NCBI GenBank assembly: GCA_032871835.1
Contig: CM065297.1
Span: 38,999,098 to 39,063,097, forward strand
From: Dipteronia dyeriana
Lineage: Eukaryota > Streptophyta > Magnoliopsida > Sapindales > Sapindaceae
Direction: 5' to 3'
DNA length: 64,000 nucleotides
A model generated the notes under the pieces. The model saw nothing but the letters and a program-made list of their open reading frames with translations. It was not told where the DNA came from and searched no databases. Shown here one piece after another: positions 56,835-64,000 of this stretch. The position numbers and the translations under genes were made by a program. Each line of letters opens with the position of its first letter. Position 1 is the stretch's first letter.

Positions 56835-57736
56835 TGTCGTATGCGAATTTTACCAAGCATACACGTCATTTGACAGGAAAGAGAAAATAGTCAGGTGGAC
56901 ACCCAAATGGGCACTCAGGAAATATCCTACGAGGCATCATTAAAGAGAAGAAAACCCGAGTAAACCAGTAGCATGGCAAGACCTACTCGGGATCAACTAA
57001 ATTACTCCGAATCGATTAAAAGTACTCGGGATTAACCAAAAAGCATCTTCTACTCGGGCTCAAACGGATCTACTAGGGACCAACCAGTGTTATTCTTACC
57101 CGGGATAAATGCGACCCGAATAAGAAACTTGGTGCTTAATTCACACGGATTAAGTAATTAAATATGTCACGATATTCATCAGGAAGAATCCCAAAGAGAA
57201 CAGAATACTGAGCTAGAAGAATCCTATATCAGGAAACAACTTGATTTCGCTACAAAGACTACATTCTTATAAGGAAACAAGTCCAAATAAAACTGCACTA
57301 CTAGGATCTCACTCGATTTCCATAAGAGACTCCGAAATAAGAAAGAAGACAAATCAACCTCAAGCAAGTAACCGAATCACAATTAAATACAAAGATCTTG
57401 TATTACTTGTACAAAGCAAATTAGGGTTCTATAAACATATAAATAGACCCAGAATCTCATTCCAAGAGATATAGGCATTATAACATATACAGCAAGCGAC
57501 AGAAAAATAACGAGAGAAAAAAGAGAGATCGAGAGCTTGTAAATATCATATTTTCATAGTGGATTTTGGTTTGGTTGATCCTTCAACCACCCGTGGACGT
57601 TTCTCCGGTCATCAGAGTTTTACCACATAAAACTTGTGTCTTCGCTACTCTCTCTGAATCTCTTTCTCTTTGAATCAATAGCCGAAATCCAATCCTTGTT
57701 GGGTTTTTTGACATAATCCAGAAATCGACGTCAACA
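56835..57736 (+). repeat. 3' LTR of G
   Basis: 902 bp, about 98% identical by eye to the 5' LTR; the difference in length is a 6-bp insertion (GGCAAGACCTACTCGGG against GGCAACTCGGG). TATA box at 57438-57445. Confidence 0.93.
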
Positions 57737-57784
57737 ATTGTCAAATACATTATTATACTCTTGCTATCGAGCATAATCCCAAAA
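57737..57784 (-). repeat. 5' LTR tip of A4
   Basis: Continues the family A LTR broken at 48744: on the plus strand ATTGTCAAATACATTATT to GAGCATAATCCCAAAA, where CCCAACA is expected at the LTR end. Followed by AAGAT, the second target duplication of A4. Confidence 0.85.
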
Positions 57785-57789
57785 AAGAT

Positions 57790-58980
57790 CCCACACAGTG
57801 AATATCTTCACCCAGTTTGACTGATAGAGGAGGAGAGACAATCACGGTCCGACGCTGATGGTAGTACTAGGCCAAAAATAAGTTCCCAAGGAAATAACCC
57901 TCGAAGGGAGAATCGTAGGGAAGCATCTACGGCGTTAGAAACGTAAGACATTGAAGACCCTGAAGTTCGATCTAAGGAGGGTGGATCTAAATGCCTCTGT
58001 GACCAAGTGGCGTTGATGGCTCGTGCCAAGTGGCGAACATGGCCAAGGGGATTAAAGAGCTAAGGAAAGGTAAGTATCGAGAAATTCATAATGATCCCTT
58101 GGGTGAGACAAATGTACCATTCTAAAAAAAGGATCAGGAAGGTGGAGTTGCCTTCTAAATTTAAATGCCTGACAAAAATTTCTCTAGGATAGAGATTCTT
58201 TAAGCCACCAAGAAAGCTTTGTTCACTAGATAGAGGTCTAGAATGCTACACAATCGAAGATACGAAAGATGTTCCCCTTACCATAACCAATTATGCTAAG
58301 ACTTGGTTCAGATAATTACCTACAGATAGTGCTAATTCTTTTACATGACAAATTATAACTTTTTATGCTTTGTTCTCGGAAATTAAACCTTGTCCCAAGG
58401 ATCCTATCCTACTCTAGTACGTGATCTAGTAGTGGGGAGAATCAATATAATCTTATGTGGAAAATTTCCATAAATATGTGGTCTAGATAGGAGTGTTTGT
58501 GGAAAAAGAGACATTGGCTAACTTCAGAAGAAATCTGTGGGGCAGTAGGTTGTTCTAGTCCTTTGTGAAGCACCCATCTCAGAAATGCCAGAAGGTATAC
58601 AATATGGCCTTGGAGTAGGTGGAGTTAGACAAACAACAAAAAGTTAAGATCGAGTATGATGAGATAAGATCTGTTAAGCGTTTAAAGAAAAAACCTCCAA
58701 CTTATCTACATACCAACCACCTCTCTTACCATCCCATCCCATCATATCCCAGCGGGAGCGATATATACCCAGAAGAACCTTTCTTAGAGCAACACCTTTA
58801 CCAAGGGAAGTAGTGTGGATAATAAGGGAAGAGGAAGGATATAGCCATTATACCCCTCTCAATGCTTCCGGTGAGACTATATATCTTACCATTCGTAATA
58901 AGGAGTTACTCAGAAAGCCGGTCATATAAATCTCTCAGTAGACCAGAAAAATTGCTACAAGTACTACGATTTCCTAGACA
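57790..58980 (+). pseudogene. Gypsy gag relic
   Basis: Plus-strand pieces in shifting frames: 'VELPSKFKCLTKISLG', 'IEDTKDVPLTITNYAKTWFR' with a stop and then 'LPTDSANSFT', 'FYALFSEIKP', 'NFRRNLWGSRL', and later 'KRLKKKPPTYLHTNHLSY'. The order 'A-x-x-WF-x-LP-x-S-x-x-SF' is the core of the retrotransposon gag domain of plant gypsy elements. Stops are frequent, no LTR or protease follows, and it is not part of G, whose gag is distinct. The last 340 bp to 58980 hold no recognisable motif. Confidence 0.6.
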
Positions 58981-59470
58981 AAATTCAATCAACTCTATGA
59001 TATAGGGTGTAAATTCGGCCAAGAAGAGAAAAAAAGGGAATGTTTTCATTTTTGATAGTACTCTAGTATACTTTACATCAAAAGAGTTTTGTGTACAAAA
59101 TCAAATTGGGTTCACGCAAGTTTCAATCGAGTAGTTTGATATTTCACAAGTGACCGGACGTGCTTTGATTTTCTCATGGGGAATAATTGTAACTAAGAAA
59201 GAAAAAGATTTTGTTTGTTTCCATCCTTAGGTATATAATTTAAAGAAAGGGAGCCCACACTCCTAAGTGATTCATGTTCGTGATTGTATTGGACGAAGTT
59301 GCGGATTCAATTCGGCGCTTGTTCAATCATCACGAGCAAAATGTACGATACTTTATATGCATTAATTAATCTAAGGTTAAGGTTCTCGTTATTTAAAAGA
59401 AAAAAAATATTTATACCGAAATCCTAATTTTTGAATTCTTTTCCATGCTTCTGTTGTGCGAATTTTCCCT
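58981..59470 (+). repeat. 5' LTR of A2, 5'-truncated
   Basis: About the last 490 bp of the family A LTR, beginning AAATTCAATCAACTC, with CACTCCTAAGTGATTCATG and the final TTTTCCCTAAAA. The TATA region is missing, so no promoter remains. Confidence 0.8.
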
Positions 59471-59475
59471 AAAAT

Positions 59476-59487
59476 TGGTATCAGAGT
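59476..59487 (+). other. Primer-binding site of A2
   Basis: TGGTATCAGAGT, one base off the tRNA-Met complement. Confidence 0.85.
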
Positions 59488-60859
59488 CTGATTGTACCCC
59501 TGATTAACTGATGTATGTGTCATGAATCTTTTTCTTTTTATTGTATATATGCATGTTTTAGAAAGAGATGACACTCTAGGTATTCACATATATATTTACA
59601 TTGGAATGTATGGATATATATATATGTTTTATATGTGGTTTGTTATTGGTCAATTTCGGTCCTAGAATAATGTATTTTTGTTTTGGAATTGTAACAAGAA
59701 AGGTGGTCTATCATCGCCATAATTTCCTTCTTAGTAGTTGCTCAGTTTTTTTTTTTGTTGTAATAATTAAAAAAATGCAATACAATGTAATAAAAAAAAC
59801 TGCAGTATTTTTTTTTAAAATTCTTCGGTAATACATTTAAGTATCGAAGACTCGAAGGTTTGAAGAATTGGAAGCAACCGGAAAAACTTTGGGACCGTGC
59901 GAGCCATAGAAACAAACATGCATGTGAAGAGCAGGCACGATTGTTGTGGCATGGGCAGTGCACGACATCCCTATGGAAGCCAGTGGCTGCGCATGGCAGC
60001 CCTTTATGGGGTTGTAGCATGAACACTCCCATGGATAGGAACCAAGGGTGCACACGCTCAAGGGAGGCGACCGAGGGAGTCCAAACGACGAAGGTCGCGT
60101 GAAGACTTGTTCGCCAAGAAAGAAGTTTTTTTGTATGCCAAGACATGTAATTTACTTGCTTTTCTAGGATGGACCAAAATTGTATCTATTTATATTTTTT
60201 TTGTAAATATTGCAATGTTTGTCATTGTTTGATATCATGTCATATAGAATAGGAGTGCCACTCATATATCTCTTTTGGTATGAACATGCATAGAATGGTT
60301 TAGATATCTAAATTGGCATCTAAATAACTTGGTAAATCATTCTATGAAATTCGATCACACGCCTTAAACAATTGAGTGGGAGAAGGTGTTTTGGAACACG
60401 TACGGCCTCCAAGTTTAGTTGAAGTTTATGTTTCGTGTAATAACCCACCAAGAGGTATTCATGAATGGAATTTAGCAAGATACTTCCTTACAAGGATAGA
60501 CTAGACAATTAGCTCAAATGATATCTACTCCCAAAGGAGGGATATTCGTGAGGGATTATATTAAAGGTAGATAACTTGGTAACACACTCAATATAATTTT
60601 ATTAATATCCTCCCAAGAGTTATTGTTAATAAAATTACATGGCTAAAATTGAAAACATTGGTTGTTATATTAACAATTAGGTGGGACCTAGTCTAACTAG
60701 TAAATGATGCGAACTCCCAAAGGAGGCGTGACATTTATGGGTGTTGGATCACCGTTGAATTTTATGATTGAATTATTTTATATATAATTCAAGATAAATA
60801 TAGAAAGGTGCTATATCATGATTGTTTACTTATATAATTTTTTTTATTAAAAAGAAATC
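59488..60859 (+). other. Leader of A2
   Basis: Parallels the A1 leader: a short TA run near 59611, a GC-rich island (about 59900-60110; GGGCAGTGCACGAC), then the shared text GTGGGAGAAGGTGTTTTGG at 60380. The TA run is much shorter than in A1. No coding frame. Confidence 0.7.
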
Positions 60860-61456
60860 ATGACCCCATCCCTAATCAACATCCTAAAAGATAATACTTT
60901 AACTGATGATAATTATATCACATGGAAAAGGAATATTGGGTTGTTATTGCAAGCTGAAAAGCATAAGTTCATTCTGTACACTCCTAAACCACCTACTCCG
61001 ACTAATGAATTTACTCAGGATCAAAGAGATGAGTATCAGTAGTAGGAGTCTTCAGATGAGATGGCTAAATGTACATTACATTATAGCCATCATCTCCTTT
61101 ATGTTGCAATGGCAACATAAAGGAATGGAGACTGCTGCTGATATAATGATGTCTCTATAGGAGATATTAGCTATGAGGTCTAGGACGACTAAGAGAGAGG
61201 CAGTGACTGCTTTCATGAATCTAAGGATGAACCTGGACTAGCTGTGAAAGATCACATGATGAAAGTCATAGCACATCTCAACAATGCTATACTAAATGGT
61301 GTTAAGATAGATGGTGATACGAAAATTGACATGATTGTCAACTCACTATCAGATCCCTTTGATCAGTTCAAGTTGAACTACACCTTGAACAATAAGGAAA
61401 ACATCTTGCAAGGCCTGATGCAAGATGATCAAAGTATCGAGATAAAACTTGTGTAA
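60860..61456 (+). pseudogene. Gag of copia A2
   Basis: Starts at ATG 60860, 'MTPSLINILKDNTLTDDNYI' and 'TWKRNIGLLLQAEKHKFI', with the D-N-Y-x-x-W block intact, unlike A1. A TAG ends the first 60 codons (61040-61042). The frame is then shifted, and 'MKDHMMKVIAHLNNAILNG', 'IDMIVNSLSDPFDQFKLNY' and 'TLNNKENILQGLMQDDQS' follow to 61456. Confidence 0.82.
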
Positions 61457-61926
61457 AATAAGGGTTAAGAGATTCATACGGCTAGTAAAGTTGCTTCTGT
61501 TAAGATCCATAGGAAGGTCAAGAAACAACAGAAGAAAAAGCAACTTGGGCATAACCAGAAAGGGTTACCGGGGAGAGGAAAAGACTAAATAAGAATGAAT
61601 TCATCTTGCATTTAGGCAATTGAGCGTTGGTGTCTACTAGTGTAATGGGAGATATTAGAATCAATTTAGATTCTTATAGGTGTTTAGTTTTAATAAACGT
61701 TTATTATGTACCACAATTAAAGAGGAATTTAATTTTGGTCTCTTGTCTAAATAAATTTGGATATTCGGTTACTTTTAATAAATGGTTTATATTAGTAAGA
61801 ATAACATTTTTTTTTCTAAAGGTACATTGGAAAACGGTTTATTTTACCTGCATAAAAATATCTCTCACTTGTTAGACATGGAATCATCAGAACCTAATCA
61901 TAAAAGATGAAACCTACATATGGCAT
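61457..61926 (+). pseudogene. Protease remnant of A2; zinc knuckle and active site missing
   Basis: A Lys-rich tract ('KQQKKKQLGH') is followed by 'NEFILHLGN', the TGA at 61621-61623 shared with A1, and 'VSTSVMGDIRINLDSYRCLV' with 'YYVPQLKRNLILVSCLNKFG'. No CX2CX4HX4C and no DSGA are present. Confidence 0.65.
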
Positions 61927-62396
61927 TTGCGCCTAGGTCATATTAACCTAAATAGGATTAAAAGATTGGTTAGTGACGGACCTCTAAGTGACTTAAAGGT
62001 TGATGATCTACCAACTTGCGAATCTTGTTTGGAAGGTAAAATGACCAAAAGGTCGTTTACGACCAAAGGCACAAGAGTTATCGAATGTTTAGGATTGATA
62101 CACATTGATGTGTGTGGACCTATGAACATTCAAGCTAGAGGTGGATATGAGTACTTCATCACTTTCACGGATGATCACTCAAGATTTGGCTATGTGTATC
62201 TCATGAGACATAAGTCGGATGCTTTTGCATGTTCAAAGCATTTAAAGCTGAAGTAGAAAATCAGCTTTAGAAACGAGTAAAAATCTTAAGGTCTAATCAT
62301 GGTGGAGAATATCTATCTGGTGAGTTTCAACAATATCTTATTGATAATGGGATAATTTCTCAATTTTCTGCACCAGGTACACCTCAACAAAATGGG
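61927..62396 (+). pseudogene. GAG-pre-integrase and integrase core of A2
   Basis: Open for 109 codons: 'RLGHINLNRIKRLVSDGPLS', 'CESCLEGKMTKRSFTTKGTR', 'LGLIHIDVCGPMNIQARGGY' (first catalytic aspartate) and 'ITFTDDHSRFGYVYLMRHKS'. After a frameshift at 62256, '[20 protein letters not shown]' shows asparagine at the second catalytic aspartate. Confidence 0.85.
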
Positions 62397-63128
62397 GTGG
62401 CAAAAAGGAGAAATAGAACTTTTTTGGGCATGGTTAGTTCTATGTTGAGTTATTCAAGGCTCCCTAATTCTTTTTGGGGATATGCTTTACAAATCGCTAT
62501 GTACATTCTAAATGATGTACCATCTAAGTCGGTTCCTAAAACACCGTATGAGTTGTGGACAGGGCGAAAGCCTAGTTTACAACACTTAAAGATATTTGGA
62601 TGTTATGTGCACGTGTTAAAAGAAAAGACAGGAAAGATGGATTCCCGTTCAGAAACATGCGTATTTGTAGGATATCCAAAAGGAACAAAAGGATATTATT
62701 TCTATAGTTCTTCAGATCTTAATGTATTTGTTTCGACAAAAGCTAAATTTCTAGAAGAGGACTGTATGAATAATTTTGTGCCTAAAAGTAGAGTTATCCT
62801 GAATGAGCTTTTAGGAGATACAATTCCACAAGAGGTTTTGCAACCAAACCCAATTGTAAGTTCCGTACCAACACAAGATAAACAATCTACCATACCACGT
62901 CATAGTGGGAGGGTTAGTAGACAACCCGAGAGATACATTGGTCTAGGAGAATCTGTTGAGAATCTTCCAGACGACGGTGATCCCTATAGGTACAAGGAAG
63001 CAATAGAAGATGTTGATTATCGCCATTGGCAAAAGGCAAAGCAATTCGAAATTGAATCTATGTTCAAAAACAAAGTCTGGTCTCTTGTAGACTTGCCTAA
63101 AGGGATAAAACCCATTGGGTGCAAGTAG
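62397..63128 (+). pseudogene. Integrase C-terminal half and RT N-terminus of A2
   Basis: Open for 243 codons: '[13 protein letters not shown]' where the catalytic AE is now AK, so the glutamate is lost; '[19 protein letters not shown]', '[20 protein letters not shown]', '[20 protein letters not shown]', '[20 protein letters not shown]' (linker), and '[20 protein letters not shown]' where RT begins. It ends at TAG (63126-63128) in place of the conserved K-W-V-Y tryptophan. Confidence 0.85.
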
Positions 63129-64000
63129 GTATACAAGAGGAAAAGAGGAATGGATGGAAAGGTGGAAACATTTAAAGCTAGATCAATAGCTAAAGGTTAT
63201 ACACAGAAGAAATGTATCGATTATGAAAAACCTTCTCTCTTGTGGCTATGCTTGATTCCATTAGGATACTCTTATCCATTGCTGCATCTCTAGACCTAGA
63301 GATTTGGCAAATGGACGTCAAGACAAATTTCCTTAATGGAAGTCTTGATGAAAGCATCAACATGATGCAAACAGAAGGATTAATTGAAAAAGGCTAAGAG
63401 GAAAGGGCATGCAAGTTGCAAAGATCCATATATGAATTGAAACAACTATCCAGATCCTGGATCATAAGGTTCGATCAAGCCGTGAAAAGTTTTGGATTTA
63501 TTTAAAACCTTGATGAACCTTGTGTATACAAAAGGATTAAAGGCGACAAGTTGGTTTTCTTAGTTCTTTAAGTTGATGATATACTACTCATCGAAAACGA
63601 TGTAGGTGCATCAACATCAATAAAAGAATGGTTAGCAAAACAATTTGATATGAAGGACTTTGGAGAAGCAAGTTATATTCTTGGTATCCAAGTTATAAGC
63701 GATAGAAAGAATAGAACGATAGCATTATCTCAAGCCTCATACATAGATTAAATCTTGTCTAGGTTTTCCATGCAAGATTCCAAGAAAGGTATGTTACCTT
63801 TCAGACATGGAATCAAACTTTCTAAGGAACAAGTTCCTAAGAATGAGCATGAAGAGCAATTCATGAGTAGGGTTCCATATGCATCAGCCGTTGGAAGTCC
63901 CATGTATGCAATGCTCTGTACTAGACTAGATATTTGTTTTGTTGTAGGCATAGTTAGCAGGTTTCAATCAAAGCCTAATTCTGATCACTGGTTGACAATC
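63129..64000 (+). pseudogene. Reverse transcriptase of A2, to window edge
   Basis: Frames shift through 'GYTQKKCIDYEKP', 'LDLEIWQMDVKTNFLNGSLD', 'CKLQRSIYELKQLSRSW'. The catalytic box at 63569-63580 reads stop-V-D-D, tyrosine TAT having become TAA. 'ILLIENDVGA', 'KQFDMKDFGEASYILGIQVI' and 'LSQASYID' with another stop follow; 'GIKLSKEQVPKNEHEEQFMS' leads to the RNase H region and the window end. Confidence 0.85.

Larger units (their letters stand above)
48745..57736 (+). mobile_element. Element G: 9-kb Tat-like gypsy retrotransposon with antisense gene
   Basis: LTRs of 896 and 902 bp (TGTCGTATGC ... GACGTCAACA) flank gag, a frameshifted protease, the end of pol, a 91-bp tandem array, an antisense spliced gene and a polypurine tract. 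Target duplications are ATTCT (48740-48744) and ATTGT (57737-57741); the undisturbed family A sequence has ATTGT. Protease with DNGSS, the gag zinc finger type and an antisense extra gene before the 3' LTR fit the Tat/Ogre/Retand branch. RT, RNase H and the integrase core are missing. About 18 substitutions and one 6-bp indel separate the LTRs by eye. Confidence 0.9.
43743..57784 (-). mobile_element. Copia A4 (family A), minus strand, 5' part deleted, split by G
   Basis: The 3' LTR is complete (43743-45960). RNase H, RT and integrase run upwards to about 48472, then jump into the first 318 bp of the 5' LTR, itself split by the gypsy element G. Flanking 5-mers GAGAT (43738-43742) and AAGAT (57785-57789) match at four of five, supporting one original insertion. 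Leader, gag, protease and most of the 5' LTR are deleted. Confidence 0.85.
58981..64000 (+). mobile_element. Copia A2 (family A), running off the window
   Basis: 3' part of a 5' LTR (58981-59470), primer-binding site, leader, gag, protease remnant, GAG-pre-integrase, integrase and RT, in the same order as A1 and very similar to it along the whole length. The window ends within the RT-RNase H region. Both A1 and A2 have 5' LTRs lacking their first three-quarters. Confidence 0.85.

Overview
The window looks like intergenic heterochromatin from a flowering plant. It is AT-rich and I find no intact cellular gene, tRNA, rRNA or bacterial-type signal. Almost everything recognisable is transposable-element sequence. 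Copia-type leaders carry the initiator-tRNA-Met primer-binding site TGGTATCAGAGC (or a one-base variant), insertions have 5-bp target-site duplications (TSDs), and the polyprotein pieces belong to plant Ty1/copia and Ty3/gypsy families. I cannot name the species.

Left flank (1-10166): a hairpin-bearing tandem repeat (55-361), a minus-strand LINE endonuclease relic (1377-1580), a 95-bp tandem duplication, a non-autonomous hAT-like element with 8-bp TSDs (3303-4036), a possible MULE transposase relic, two more clusters of short repeats, and a decayed copia gag with zinc knuckle (8067-9770).

Middle (10167-43118): a copia family with very long LTRs (about 2.2-2.4 kb, called family A here) supplies A1 (10167-20805), A3 (35838-43118) and the solo LTR A5. 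A1 is split by S, a 2.8-kb gypsy-derived element with two 561-bp LTRs and TSD CCTTC. The end of A1's 3' LTR is cut by an LTR of a second copia-like family (B). After a gypsy RNase H/integrase scrap comes C1 (22885-33466, minus strand), from a third copia family (C). C1 is interrupted by a 2.8-kb solo LTR of family B with imperfect TSDs. A second family C 5' LTR (C2) lies head to head with C1 and leads into a leader fused to A3. The 3' LTR of A3 is split by A5 in opposite orientation (TSD GGAAG), giving a very large inverted repeat.

Right part (43119-64000): A4 (43743-57784, minus) has lost its leader, gag, protease and most of its 5' LTR. The remaining LTR tip is interrupted by G (48745-57736), a 9-kb Tat-like gypsy element with 896/902-bp LTRs. 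G keeps gag, protease and the last codons of pol but lacks reverse transcriptase, RNase H and the integrase core. It carries a 91-bp tandem array and a spliced-looking antisense gene resembling the 'putative gypsy type transposon' proteins. A decayed gypsy gag follows, then copia A2 (58981 to the window edge).

No element here could move unaided. Inferred order: A and C copies are oldest; A5, the B LTRs, G and S came later, S being youngest by LTR similarity. The features most worth follow-up are the antisense gene in G, the parallel loss of the RT-integrase block in S and G, and the A3/A5 inverted repeat. All identities come from reading motifs by eye; no search was run.
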